Source: Phaeodactylibacter xiamenensis (GTDB lineage Bacteria; Bacteroidota; Bacteroidia; Chitinophagales; Saprospiraceae). Taken from it: 64,000 bases of DNA. Position 1 is the first letter of the stretch. Every line of letters starts with the position of its first letter. Below are positions 7,092-16,306 of the stretch, piece after piece. Below the pieces are notes generated by a model that saw only the letters and a list, made by a program, of their open reading frames with translations, made no database searches and was not told where the DNA came from. The position numbers were made by a program, and so were the translations under genes. Location of the stretch: NCBI RefSeq assembly GCF_000759025.1, contig NZ_JPOS01000077.1:1-64000 (forward strand). Reading direction: 5' to 3'.

Positions 7092-9566
7092 ATGAAGTTT
7101 CACCTGACCTTACTCACATTTCTGCTCACCTTTTCCTTTTTGCATGCCGCAAAGGGTGCCTCCACAGACCCCGGCGATGACATGAAGGGGCTTGTGAAAG
7201 GGCAAATTATAGATGGCTCCACAGGGGCTCCTTTGGAATACACCACAGTATCGGTTTATGCCTTGCCAGACAGCAATCTGGTGACGGGTGGCATTACCGA
7301 TGGAGAGGGCATTTTCTCCATAGAACTGAAAACAGGCCGCTACTACCTGGAAGTGGCTTACATTTCTTACCAAAAGCTGGAAACGAAGCCTTTCGAGATT
7401 GCCCGTGGCCGAATGAGTGCCGATCTGGGCAGAATAGAAATGCAGCCCGATGCCACCACCCTTGAACAAGTGGAAGTGCGGGCAGAGAAAAGCCGCATGC
7501 AGATGTCGCTGGACAAGCGCGTATTCAATGTCGGCAAGGACCTGGCGAACCTCGGCGGTTCGGCTACGGATGTGCTGGACAACGTACCCTCGGTCACAGT
7601 GGATGTGGAGGGCAATGTGAGCCTGCGCGGCAGTGGTGGCGTGCGCATTCTGATCAACGGCCGGCCTTCGAGCCTGGTCGGCGTAGGGGATACCGATGGC
7701 CTGCGCAACATCCCCGCCAACCTGATCGAGCGGGTGGAAGTGATTACCAACCCCAGCTCCCGGTACGAAGCCGAAGGAATGGCGGGTATTATCAACATCA
7801 TTCTCAAAAAAGAAAAGCGCAAAGGCTGGAATGGCTCGGTGGACGTCACCGGGGGCTACCCGGAACAGGCAGGCCTGGCTATCAATACTAACTACCGCGT
7901 CAAAAAGTGGAATTTCTTTGCCAACTATGGCCTGACCTACCGGCAGAGCCCCGGCAGTGGCAGCCGCTACCAGGAAGTCTATGACCGCAATGAATTCGGT
8001 CCGGATACCACATTTATCCAGGATTTGACCAGGGACCGTACCCGTGGCGGATGGGATAACAACATCCGTGTGGGAGCGGACTACAGCTTTAGCGAAACCA
8101 GCACGCTGACCGCTAATTTCACCTACAGCGTGGAAGATGGCGACAATATCTCGGAGATTACCTACCGCGATTTTATCAACAGCCTGGAGAATCCCACCGG
8201 TATCAGCACCCGTACCGATAATGAGCGGGAAGAGGAAGCCGACCTGGAATATGTCATGACCTATCGCAAGGAATTCAAAGGCAAGGGGCATCAGTTTACC
8301 ACTGATATCCGCTATCAGGACAGTGAGGAGCTGGAAACGTCCACCATCCGCGAGGCCTACTTTACCCCGGAATTTGAAGAGACCGGCGCGAGCGAGCTGG
8401 AGCAGCGGTCCAGTAATCTGGAGTTGCAAAGACAACTGATCTGGCAGGCTGACTATGTTCGCCCCTTTGCCGAAGAAGGCAAATTTGAGGTGGGGCTGCG
8501 GGCTGGTCTGCGCGATATAGAAACCAACTTCCAGGTAGATGAATTTGGAGTGAGTGGGTGGGAAAACCTGCCCGAGTTCACCAATAACTTCCTGTTTGAT
8601 GAAGATGTCTATGCCGCCTATACGAGCATTGGCAATAAGTACGGTGACTTCTCCTTTCAGGCCGGGGTGAGAGCTGAATATACTAATATGGTTACTGAAT
8701 TAGTCGCCACCGAGCAGGTCAATCCACGGGAATACTTCAACCTGTTCCCCAGTGTATTCCTGGGCTACGACCTGGGCGAAACCGGCAATTCCATGCAGGT
8801 GAGCTACAGCCGCCGCATCAACCGGCCTAACTTCTGGAGCCTGAACCCGTTCTTCAGCTTCAGCGATGCCCGGAACATCTTCACCGGCAACCCTAACCTG
8901 GATCCCGAATTCACCGACTCCTACGAGATCAACTACCTTAAATACTGGGATAACGCTTCGATGACAGCGGGCGTTTTCTACCGCTTCACCACAGGCAAAA
9001 CGGAACGCATTCAGCGGGTCAACTCCGAGGGCATCACCTTCACGCAGCCGGAAAACCTGGCCACAGAGGATGCCTATGGTCTGGACGTCACCTTCTCCAT
9101 TTCCCCTACCAAGTGGTGGGACCTGGATGGCAACGTCAACTTCTTCCGGTCCATTATTTCCGGTACCACTGAGTCGGGCGAAGACCTCGGGGCAGACGCT
9201 ATTACTTCCTTTGGGCGGCTGACTTCACAGATCACGCTTTGGGACGAGCTCAATACGCAGGTCCGCTTCAACTACCGGGCACCGCGCAATGATCCTCAGG
9301 GCCGAGATAAATCCATGTACCATATGGACCTGACCCTGAGCAAAGATATTTTGGAAAAGAAAGGTACGCTGACCTTTTCCGTAAGCGACGTCTTCAACTC
9401 CCGCCGCTGGCGCTATGTCAACGAAGGCACCGGCTTTTACAGCGAAGGCGACTTTCAGTGGCGCGCCCGTCAGGCCCGTCTGACTTTCTCCTACCGCATC
9501 AATCAGCAGAAAAAGCGCCGGGGTAATTATGGCGGTGGCTACGATGGTGGCGGCGGTGATTTCTAA
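7092..9566 (+). CDS. TonB-dependent outer-membrane receptor with carboxypeptidase-regulatory-like N-terminal domain
   Basis: 824 residues. Signal peptide about 1-22 (LLTFLLTFSFLHAAKGA), a carboxypeptidase-D-regulatory-like beta-sandwich about 34-115 (VKGQIIDGSTGAPLEYTTV), plug domain about 118-240 (LDNVPSVTVDVEGNVSLRG, IERVEVITNPSSRYEAEGM), then a ~580-residue beta-barrel of the outer membrane beta-barrel 3 type. The C-terminus has an unusual Gly-rich tail (GNYGGGYDGGGGDF) after the last strand. It imports a ligand across the outer membrane using TonB energy. There is no SusD partner, so a classical polysaccharide locus is unlikely. It follows a two-component system that may control it. The ligand is unknown. 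Confidence 0.9.
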   Translation: MKFHLTLLTFLLTFSFLHAAKGASTDPGDDMKGLVKGQIIDGSTGAPLEYTTVSVYALPDSNLVTGGITDGEGIFSIELKTGRYYLEVAYISYQKLETKPFEIARGRMSADLGRIEMQPDATTLEQVEVRAEKSRMQMSLDKRVFNVGKDLANLGGSATDVLDNVPSVTVDVEGNVSLRGSGGVRILINGRPSSLVGVGDTDGLRNIPANLIERVEVITNPSSRYEAEGMAGIINIILKKEKRKGWNGSVDVTGGYPEQAGLAINTNYRVKKWNFFANYGLTYRQSPGSGSRYQEVYDRNEFGPDTTFIQDLTRDRTRGGWDNNIRVGADYSFSETSTLTANFTYSVEDGDNISEITYRDFINSLENPTGISTRTDNEREEEADLEYVMTYRKEFKGKGHQFTTDIRYQDSEELETSTIREAYFTPEFEETGASELEQRSSNLELQRQLIWQADYVRPFAEEGKFEVGLRAGLRDIETNFQVDEFGVSGWENLPEFTNNFLFDEDVYAAYTSIGNKYGDFSFQAGVRAEYTNMVTELVATEQVNPREYFNLFPSVFLGYDLGETGNSMQVSYSRRINRPNFWSLNPFFSFSDARNIFTGNPNLDPEFTDSYEINYLKYWDNASMTAGVFYRFTTGKTERIQRVNSEGITFTQPENLATEDAYGLDVTFSISPTKWWDLDGNVNFFRSIISGTTESGEDLGADAITSFGRLTSQITLWDELNTQVRFNYRAPRNDPQGRDKSMYHMDLTLSKDILEKKGTLTFSVSDVFNSRRWRYVNEGTGFYSEGDFQWRARQARLTFSYRINQQKKRRGNYGGGYDGGGGDF

Positions 9567-9601
9567 GACTTACTCATACACTACTTTGTGAAAATTGGTT
9601 G

Positions 9602-9632
9602 GCAGCGGGTGAATGGCATCCGCTGCTTTTTT
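9602..9632 (+). terminator. Rho-independent terminator after the TonB receptor
   Basis: A 10-bp stem (GCAGCGGGTG / CATCCGCTGC with one G-T pair), a 5-nt loop and then six T, 36 bp after the receptor stop codon. Confidence 0.85.
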
Positions 9633-9674
9633 GTTAGAAGAGCGGATGGGCTGGGCTTTCGTATTGATGTGTCT

Positions 9675-10895
9675 TGTTATTGAGATCGGTGCCATCAGTG
9701 TACTATTGTCGTGTGCGGCGTGAGGGGGGACACGGATTAGACGGATTTCGCGGATTTTCGCTGATTGCGAGCAGGGGCATAAGAGCAGGGCATGCTTGTA
9801 TGGAGGCACCGGGCTGCAAGATCAGTGTGATCAGTCAGATCAGCGTCATCAGTGTACTATTGTCGTGTGCGGCGTGAGGGGGGACACGGATTAGACGGAT
9901 TTCGCGGATTTTCGCTGATTGCGAGCAGGGGCATAAGAGCAGGGCATGCTTGTATGGAGGCACCGGGCTGCAAGATCAGTGTGATCAGTCAGATCAGCGT
10001 CATCAGTGTACTATTGTCGTGTGCGGCGTGAGGGGGGACACGGATTAGACGGATTTCGCGGATTTTCGCTGATTGCGAGCAGGGGCATAAGAGCAGGGCA
10101 TGCTTGTATGGAGGCACCGGGCTGCAAGATCAGTGTGATCAGTCAGATCAGCGTCATCAGTGTACTATTGTCGTGTGCGGCGTGAGGGGGGACACGGATT
10201 AGACGGATTTCGCGGATTTTCGCTGATTGCGAGCAGGGGCATAAGAGCAGGGCATGCTTGTATGGAGGCACCGGGCTGCAAGATCAGTGTGATCAGTCAG
10301 ATCAGCGTCATCAGTGTACTATTGTCGTGTGCGGCGTGAGGGGGACACGGATTAGACTGATTGCGCAGATTTGCACGGATTGCGAGCAGGGGCATAAGAG
10401 CGGGGCATGTTCGTGTGGCGGCAGCAGGGTTGCAAGATCAGTGTGATCAGTGTCATCAGTGTACTATTGTCGTGTGCGGCGTGAGGGGGGATACGGATTA
10501 GACTGATTGCGCAGATTTTCGCTGATTTCGAGCGGTGGCACGCATGGCGGCAGCAGGGTTGCAAGATCAGTGTGATCAGTCAGATCAGCGTCATCAGTGT
10601 ACTATTGCGTTACGTGGAGTTTGGGGAACACGGATTAGACTGATTGCGCAGATTTGCACGGATTGCGAGCAGGGGCATAAGAGCGGGGCATGTTCGTGTG
10701 GCGGCAGCAGGGTTGCAAGATCAGTGTGATCAGTCAGATCAGCGACATCAGTGTACTATTGTCGTGTGCGGCGTGAGGGGGGGCACGGATTAGACTGATT
10801 GCGCAGATTTTCGCTGATTTCGAGCGGTGGTACGCATGGCGGCAGCAGGGTTGCAAGATCAGTGTGATCAGTCAGATCAGCGTCATCAGTGTACT
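9675..10895. repeat. Tandem array of ~154-bp units (family B), eight copies
   Basis: The word GACACGGATT (or variants) starts at 9729, 9883, 10037, 10191, 10344, 10490, 10626 and 10782. The first periods are 154, 154, 154 and 153 bp, then 146, 136 and 156. The units starting at 9729, 9883, 10037 and 10191 look identical. Each contains GGATTTCGCGGATTTTCGC, GATTGCGAGCAGGGGCATAAG, a CATGCTTGTATGGAGGCACC block and 9-bp GATCAGTNN subrepeats ending CATCAGTGTACT. The family shares its first and last blocks with the array at 1-686. No gene is seen between 9567 and 10958. Confidence 0.9.
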
Positions 10896-10958
10896 TCTAA
10901 TCCTACTGTCCCCTCAACGACACCCACCCCACCAAATTTTTCCCTACTTTAGCACCCG

Positions 10959-11648
10959 ATGAACACCCAATTGCATAGCACAGCTCTTTTGCTTTTCCTT
11001 CGCAATGAGCAGGACGAAGCGCGCTACAAGCCCCTGGCTGGCAGCCAAAAGGGGAGTGCTGCGCTTTTCCGGCAATTCAACCGCTATGCCATAAAGCAGG
11101 CGCGGCGTACCGGGCTGCCGCTTTTTGTCATTCAGGGCGATCAGCAGGTAGGGGCCACCTTCGGCGAACGCCTGGCCAATGCTTATCAATCTGTTTTTGA
11201 GCTGGGGTACGAGCGGGTGATTGCTATCGGCAACGACTGCCCTGAACTGAGCACTGGTTTGCTGTTGCAGGCCGCAGGTGCGCTGGCACAGCATGGGTTG
11301 GTCCTTGGGCCGACACAAGACGGTGGCGCTTACCTGATTGGGCTGCAGCGTTCCGATTTTGACCATGCCGCTTTTGCGAATCTGCCCTGGCAGACCGATA
11401 CGGTTTATGAAGCCCTTCAGGCTTTGGCCGGGGGGGGAGTTGCTGTGCTCAGTACCTCTTTCGACATAGACCGCCCCGGAACCTTAAGCCGGCAGTTTTG
11501 GCGCCTGCCTCTTGTCCTGCGCCGGGCGCTGAGCCGTTTGATGGGGCAGGAGAGTGGTGCCGTTTTTCAAGTTCAATGGCGCCCCTTTCACCTGACTTTA
11601 CTACGCTCCCTTGGGCTTCGTGCCCCTCCCTTCGCAGCCTGCCTGTAG
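10959..11648 (+). CDS. DUF2064 / TIGR04282-type nucleotidyl-sugar transferase-like protein
   Basis: 229 residues with a GT-A-like fold pattern: IAIGNDCPELS (the Asp-containing nucleotide/metal site) and LGPTQDGGAYLIGL are hallmarks of DUF2064. The N-terminal AKxPxPGxVKTRL-like segment of the family is weakly kept here (LFLRNEQDEARYKPL). Members related to MobA and CofC nucleotidyltransferases are usually of unknown substrate; some are annotated with arsenosugar biosynthesis. No arsenic-methylation partner is nearby. It precedes the Oar-like receptor by 137 bp and could belong with that locus, but this is not shown. Confidence 0.75.
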   Translation: MNTQLHSTALLLFLRNEQDEARYKPLAGSQKGSAALFRQFNRYAIKQARRTGLPLFVIQGDQQVGATFGERLANAYQSVFELGYERVIAIGNDCPELSTGLLLQAAGALAQHGLVLGPTQDGGAYLIGLQRSDFDHAAFANLPWQTDTVYEALQALAGGGVAVLSTSFDIDRPGTLSRQFWRLPLVLRRALSRLMGQESGAVFQVQWRPFHLTLLRSLGLRAPPFAACL

Positions 11649-11785
11649 TATTTCTACCTGTTAATAACATGAAAATGAGGGCTTAGCCCCGCTAGCTGAT
11701 GCAGAATGGTCACCGGTGATGATCTGACCCGGTGGGCATTTCCGTACATCTTTTCAAAATCTCACTATTTCAAATACTCACTTTT
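11649..11785 (+). other. Possible structured leader of the Oar-like receptor
   Basis: A hairpin GGGC-TTA-GCCC (11679-11689) is followed by a perfect 10-bp palindrome TCACCGGTGA (11710-11719). The ACCGG of that palindrome can alternatively pair with CCGGT at 11729-11733. No TAnnTTTG box is evident. It does not match a riboswitch class I can name. Confidence 0.25.
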
Positions 11786-14700
11786 ATGAAAATCCAATTG
11801 ACGCTCCTGCTGAGCTTCATCACGGCTGCTGGTTTGCTGGCACAAGCCGACCTCAACGTCAACCTCATCAATTACCTGACGGATGCGCCGGTTGCCGGCA
11901 TGGAAGTCCGGCTGCTCAATGAAAGCCGTGGCCTGGAGCGTTTGGCTACCACCAATGATCAGGGCGTGGCGACTTTTAAAGGCTTGCCTGAAGTCACCGG
12001 TTATAAAGTGCTGACGGAGGAAACAGAGGCTTTCCTTTCCGGAGAGTCGGACCCATTCAGCATCCGGTCCAACCAAAATCCAACCATCACTCTGGCACTG
12101 TTCGAAAACCGGCAGATTGCCCTCGATGCAGTGGAGGTTTCTGCGGCCTCCACCACCCAAATCAACAGCACTGACGCCGAAGTATCCTTCGAGTTGAAAC
12201 AACGGGAAATCGAGGAACTGCCCATCGAAGGGCGGGACATCACCCGGGTGCTTTTCCGCCTGCCCAACGTCTCTCAGGCCACGGGCTTCTACCCGGAAGC
12301 GCCCAATGTGGCCATCAACGGCGCCAACCCGCTTTTCACCAGCTACCTCATCGACGGCATGGATAATAACGAGCGTTTCCTGGGCGGCCAGAAGTTCGCC
12401 ATCCCGGTGGGCTTCACCCGCAATATCACCGTGCTGACCAACAACTACAGCGCAGAGTACGGCCTTACGGCAAATGGCATCGTCAACATCACCACCCGCA
12501 GCGGCAGCAATGAGTTTGGCGGGGAGGCTTTCCTGATCACCCGCCCCGGGCCGGTCATCGACGGTCAGTCGGACTTTGCGCAGCGCGATCTTTCCGGCAA
12601 CCCGGTGAAGGATGGCTTTCAGCGCTATCAGGCAGGCGTGGGCTTCGGTGGCGCCATTGTGCAGGATCAGACCTTTTACTACCTCAACGTAGAGCACACC
12701 ACCGACCTGAAAGACAACCTCCTCAACTCCGATGCCCTGGGCGTAAACGAAACGGTCCGCGGCGAGAACAACTTCACCTACATCTCCGGTAAGCTCGACC
12801 ACAACTGGAGCCCCAACTTCACCTCCAGCCTGCGGGCGAACGTCGGCCTCGTGAATATCGAGCGGCAGGGCGGCGGGCTCGACGGGGGCGTGACTTTCCC
12901 CTCTGCGGGCAGTGTGCAGGACCGTAACTCAATCCTGGTGGCGCTGAAGAATAACTATATTGGCAACAATTTTAGTGCACAGACCAATGTTCAATACAGC
13001 CGCTTCCGCTGGAACTACGGTCGGGCACTCAACGGCCCCGGCCCGCAGGTGACGATTTTTAATCCCAATGACATCACCGTGGGCGTTATCGGTCACCCGG
13101 GCTTTGTCTTTGACGAAACGGAAAACACGGTGCAGTTCCAGCAAAAATTCAATTACTACGCCGGCAACCACACCCTGAAGGCCGGCCTGGCAGTCATCTC
13201 TGCCGACCATCAGCTCTTCGGGGGTGGCAATGTGGATGGCAACTACACCGTCCGCCTTACCCAAGACCAACTTGATCAGGTGCGGGGGCTCGGCCGGGGC
13301 AGTGCCCTGAATGTGAATGACATCCCGGGCGATGTGGAAGTTCTGGGCTATGCCGTAGAATTACGCCCTACTTCCTTCGGTGCCCGGCAGACCATCTACT
13401 CCGCCTACCTGGAGGACGAATGGCGGGCGACTTCCCGCCTGACCGCCACTCTCGGCTTGCGCTACGATTATGACAACCTCTCCGCTGGTGGCTCCGATGA
13501 GGGCGATTACAACAATATCGCGCCCCGCCTTAACCTCAACTACAAGCTCGGGCGGCGCAGCAGCCTGCGCGGGGGCTACGGCATTTTTTACGAAAAAATC
13601 CCCTACGCCATCTACAGCGATGCACTGCAGCAGAACACCACTAGCGCGGACTATCGCAAGCAAATTCAGTACTTTGTCGATCAGGGCATACTGCCGGCGG
13701 ATACAGATGTGAGTGCTGTCACCTTTGAGGGCAACCTCAGCGGCTTCGCCTCCAACGTAGGCTATCTGCAAGGCCCCTCCGCGGAGAGCCTGCAGGAACA
13801 GCGCGAGGGCGTCTTCAGCAATGAGCGCCGCATTCTCAACCCTAACGGATACGACAACCCCTACACCCACCAAATGGCGCTGGGCTATCAGCTGCAGATG
13901 AACAACAACAGCCTGTTCTTCGTGGACCTGGTGCACAACCGCTCCTTCAACCTGCTGCGCCTGCGCAACCTCAATGCCGCCGCCCCCTACAAGGTGGATC
14001 CGGACGATCCGCAGGTGCGCACCATTGCCGAAGCCGATGCCTCCCGCCCGCTGCCGATTATTGACGGCAACAGCGCAGTAATCAACGGGGAGACGCTTAC
14101 CGGCGTAGCCCGCAATGTGGTGATGAGCGAAACCGCCGGCGAGTCGCGCTACTACGCCGCCAGCTTTAACTTCCAGAAGGCGAGGGGAGAGGATGACTAC
14201 AGCTTTCGCCTCAACTACACCTTGTCGTACCTGGAGAACAACACCGAGGATATCAACTTCCGCGCTATGGATGCCAATGATTTCGAAGCAGAGTGGGGCC
14301 CGAGCATCAACGACCGCCGCCACATCATCAATACCACCTTCACGTACTATCCGGTGGAAAACCTATCGCTGACCGTGGCCGGCCTGATCCAAAGCGGGCA
14401 GCCGATCAACCGTACACCTCTGCCCGTCAGCTACGTAGTAGTAGATGAGAATGGCAACCCCGTGCAGCAACAGCTCACTGCCCCGGACGGCACCCCTGCC
14501 TTCGATCAAAACGGAGACCCCATCCTGGTGGACGTTACCGCTTCCACCACCGACCTCAACGGGGATGGCGCCTCCTTCGGCGATGCCTACGTGGGCAACA
14601 GCGACCGCTTCCCGGGCGAAAGCCGCAACAGCGACCGCCTGCCCTGGTCCAATACCTTTGATGTGGGCTTGCAGTACGATTTCCAGCTGGGCAGCAATGA

Positions 14701-14878
14701 ACTGCAGTTGCGGGCGGATGTCTTCAACGTGTTCAATACCCAAAATCTGAGCGGCTATAGCAACAACGCCACGCAGTCGAATCAGATTCAGCCGGGCTCG
14801 GCAGCGAGCGGCAGGCTGATCCGCCGGAATGCAAGTGCGCCGCGGCAGTTTCAGTTTACCTTGAGGTACGTGTTTTAG
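11786..14878 (+). CDS. Oar-like TonB-dependent receptor
   Basis: 1030 residues from the ATG at 11786, chosen because it gives a clean signal peptide (MKIQLTLLLSFITAAGLLAQ); an in-frame start 54 bp upstream would put 18 extra residues before it. N-terminal beta-sandwich about 20-105, plug domain about 125-250 (PIEGRDITRVLFRLPNVSQ; YLIDGMDNNE; YSAEYGLTANGIVNITTRSG), then a long barrel ending in the aromatic FTLRYVF typical of outer-membrane proteins. Plug wording resembles Oar-type receptors, which can carry peptides or proteins as well as small ligands. It is followed by two amidotransferase-fold proteins and an ABC importer, so it may be the outer-membrane gate of that system. Confidence 0.88.
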   Translation: MKIQLTLLLSFITAAGLLAQADLNVNLINYLTDAPVAGMEVRLLNESRGLERLATTNDQGVATFKGLPEVTGYKVLTEETEAFLSGESDPFSIRSNQNPTITLALFENRQIALDAVEVSAASTTQINSTDAEVSFELKQREIEELPIEGRDITRVLFRLPNVSQATGFYPEAPNVAINGANPLFTSYLIDGMDNNERFLGGQKFAIPVGFTRNITVLTNNYSAEYGLTANGIVNITTRSGSNEFGGEAFLITRPGPVIDGQSDFAQRDLSGNPVKDGFQRYQAGVGFGGAIVQDQTFYYLNVEHTTDLKDNLLNSDALGVNETVRGENNFTYISGKLDHNWSPNFTSSLRANVGLVNIERQGGGLDGGVTFPSAGSVQDRNSILVALKNNYIGNNFSAQTNVQYSRFRWNYGRALNGPGPQVTIFNPNDITVGVIGHPGFVFDETENTVQFQQKFNYYAGNHTLKAGLAVISADHQLFGGGNVDGNYTVRLTQDQLDQVRGLGRGSALNVNDIPGDVEVLGYAVELRPTSFGARQTIYSAYLEDEWRATSRLTATLGLRYDYDNLSAGGSDEGDYNNIAPRLNLNYKLGRRSSLRGGYGIFYEKIPYAIYSDALQQNTTSADYRKQIQYFVDQGILPADTDVSAVTFEGNLSGFASNVGYLQGPSAESLQEQREGVFSNERRILNPNGYDNPYTHQMALGYQLQMNNNSLFFVDLVHNRSFNLLRLRNLNAAAPYKVDPDDPQVRTIAEADASRPLPIIDGNSAVINGETLTGVARNVVMSETAGESRYYAASFNFQKARGEDDYSFRLNYTLSYLENNTEDINFRAMDANDFEAEWGPSINDRRHIINTTFTYYPVENLSLTVAGLIQSGQPINRTPLPVSYVVVDENGNPVQQQLTAPDGTPAFDQNGDPILVDVTASTTDLNGDGASFGDAYVGNSDRFPGESRNSDRLPWSNTFDVGLQYDFQLGSNELQLRADVFNVFNTQNLSGYSNNATQSNQIQPGSAASGRLIRRNASAPRQFQFTLRYVF

Positions 14879-14915
14879 TAACATGCGACTTCTACGCAGT
14901 TGTGGTGAAAATGAG

Positions 14916-14982
14916 GACTTCGTTAGAAGTCCCACGTTAGTAACCCCCGGCTAAAATCAAGGAAACCGACCTCGTAGAGGTC
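14916..14982. repeat. Double-palindrome dispersed element, copy 2
   Basis: GACTTC-GTTA-GAAGTC (14916-14931) and GACCTC-GTA-GAGGTC (14968-14982) with a spacer containing TTAGTAACCCCC. Same layout as 4754-4816. It sits between the receptor and the first amidotransferase-like gene and may form part of their intergenic mRNA. Confidence 0.75.
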
Positions 14983-15018
14983 GCATATAAGTAATTATTG
15001 AAAAATAATACCACCACC

Positions 15019-15642
15019 ATGATCAAAGCAGCCGTCATCGACAACGGCATCGTCGGGCTCCGCGAGAGCTACCTCGATCAGCCGCACGTGCAGTACGATT
15101 TCCTGCCCACCCATCAGGCCACCGCGCCGGACTTCAGCCCCTACGACCTGCTCGTCGTGCCCAATGGTACCGATCAGGTGGCCATGTACCACTGGCGGGA
15201 AGCCGTACAACGCTTTCTGAATCAGGGGAAAACCCTCTTTTGCTTCGACGGATGGTTTACCCATTGGCTGCCCGGCAGTCAGTGGGTGGCGGACAACAGC
15301 AAAAAGACCATCGATATCCGCTACACCCTGAAAGCCGACCGCTACGGGCTGTTTGAAGGCGTGGACCTCAACCACTTCATCTTCTCCAACGGCATCAGCG
15401 GCTGGTGGGCCTGCGGCTACATTCAGCCTGCTCCCCGGGCGGAAGTAGTGGTGGCCGATACCTGGGGGCGCTGCATTATGTTGCTGGATGAGCAGACCAC
15501 TCCGGGCACCATCTTCGCCACCGCCAGCGGCCCGCTGGGCGATTACGCTTACGGGACCACCGACGATGCGGGCTCTATGGAAGGCCTGACCCGGCTGTAC
15601 CACAATTTACTCACCAAACTCATCAAAACACCGGTATCATGA
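15019..15642 (+). CDS. ThuA/class I amidotransferase-fold protein, copy 1
   Basis: 207 residues from ATG 15019, preferred over a TTG 21 bp upstream. It has an alternating beta/alpha pattern: AAVIDNG at the start, YDLLVVPNGTD, then FLNQGKTLFCFDGWFTHWLPG and YGLFEGVDLNHF. This is the flavodoxin-like fold of ThuA and glutamine-amidotransferase-like proteins. I do not see a nucleophile-elbow Cys with its His-Glu pair, so it is probably non-catalytic or sugar/ligand binding. No signal peptide, so cytoplasmic. It overlaps the next gene, a divergent paralogue, by 4 bp. Family assignment is by pattern only. Confidence 0.6.
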   Translation: MIKAAVIDNGIVGLRESYLDQPHVQYDFLPTHQATAPDFSPYDLLVVPNGTDQVAMYHWREAVQRFLNQGKTLFCFDGWFTHWLPGSQWVADNSKKTIDIRYTLKADRYGLFEGVDLNHFIFSNGISGWWACGYIQPAPRAEVVVADTWGRCIMLLDEQTTPGTIFATASGPLGDYAYGTTDDAGSMEGLTRLYHNLLTKLIKTPVS

Positions 15643-16286
15643 TAGGATTACTCTTTAACGGCGTCTGGTCGCAGTACGCTTTCGCGAAAGCGGGAAAATA
15701 CCAGCACCTGTACCGGCTGCTGTACATTCACGACCTCACGGAAGCCTCCCTGCAGGGCCTCAAAGCCATCGCTGTGCCCTTTCAGTCCAATCAGGCGGCG
15801 ATTCGGGAGCGCAAAGGCCTCATCTACAACTTCCTGAAACAGGGCGGCAAGGTTTTCGTGGCCGGCGACAGCACCGCCGACTGGCTCGATGCACAGTGGG
15901 AAGACCGCCCGGTCAATAATTACTGGTGGGTAAAAGACCCCACTAACCCACCCGTTTCCCAAACCGACTACAGCCACCCGGTTTACGAAGGGTTGAGTGT
16001 CCGCCACGCCTGCTGGCACACCCACGGCGTATACACCCGCATACCGGAGCACGCCCGCATCGTTCAGACCAATGGCAGGGGCGAAGTCATCTCCTGGGAA
16101 ACGAACCACTACGGTGGCACCCTTTTCGTGACCACCCTCGACCCAATTGTGGAGCACGGCATTCAACAAATTACCCACCTCGATCATTACGTCGACAAGC
16201 TCACCGAATGGCTGTGCGGCGTGAAGCCGGAAGGGCAGTTCGAGATGCAGGCGGCGGATTATGGCGTGGCCTGGGAAAACGATTAG
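15639..16286 (+). CDS. ThuA/class I amidotransferase-fold protein, copy 2
   Basis: 215 residues. It shares with copy 1 the word pattern FLxQGxxxF...WL...W (FLKQGGKVFVAGDSTADWLDAQW) and a HPVYEGL segment equivalent to YGLFEGV. Rich in Trp and His (NNYWWVKD, HACWHTHGVYTRIP, ISWETNHYGG). No signal peptide. It is translationally coupled to copy 1 (ATGA overlap) and lies 20 bp before the substrate-binding lipoprotein, so the pair belongs to the transporter operon. It may form a heterodimer with copy 1 that processes or senses the imported compound (inference). Confidence 0.6.
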   Translation: MIGLLFNGVWSQYAFAKAGKYQHLYRLLYIHDLTEASLQGLKAIAVPFQSNQAAIRERKGLIYNFLKQGGKVFVAGDSTADWLDAQWEDRPVNNYWWVKDPTNPPVSQTDYSHPVYEGLSVRHACWHTHGVYTRIPEHARIVQTNGRGEVISWETNHYGGTLFVTTLDPIVEHGIQQITHLDHYVDKLTEWLCGVKPEGQFEMQAADYGVAWEND

Positions 16287-16306
16287 CAAGAAACGAAGCA
16301 AAAACC

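Noticed and set aside
7110-8435. A 441-residue minus-strand frame
   Set aside because: Antisense to the TonB receptor, with no family features. It is a shadow of GC-rich coding sequence.
7092-9566. SusC/SusD polysaccharide locus
   Set aside because: No SusD-like lipoprotein follows either TonB receptor, so no polysaccharide-utilisation locus is called.
9675-10895. CRISPR-like array
   Set aside because: Whole ~154-bp units repeat with no variable spacers, and there are no cas genes.
11690-11760. TPP riboswitch before the receptor and importer
   Set aside because: CTGATG and TGATCTG words recall it, but the CUGAGA box, the second conserved loop and the closing helix are not found. RF00059 covariance search would decide.
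13361-14323. A 320-residue minus-strand frame
   Set aside because: Antisense shadow of the Oar-like receptor, with an Ala/Val-biased composition.
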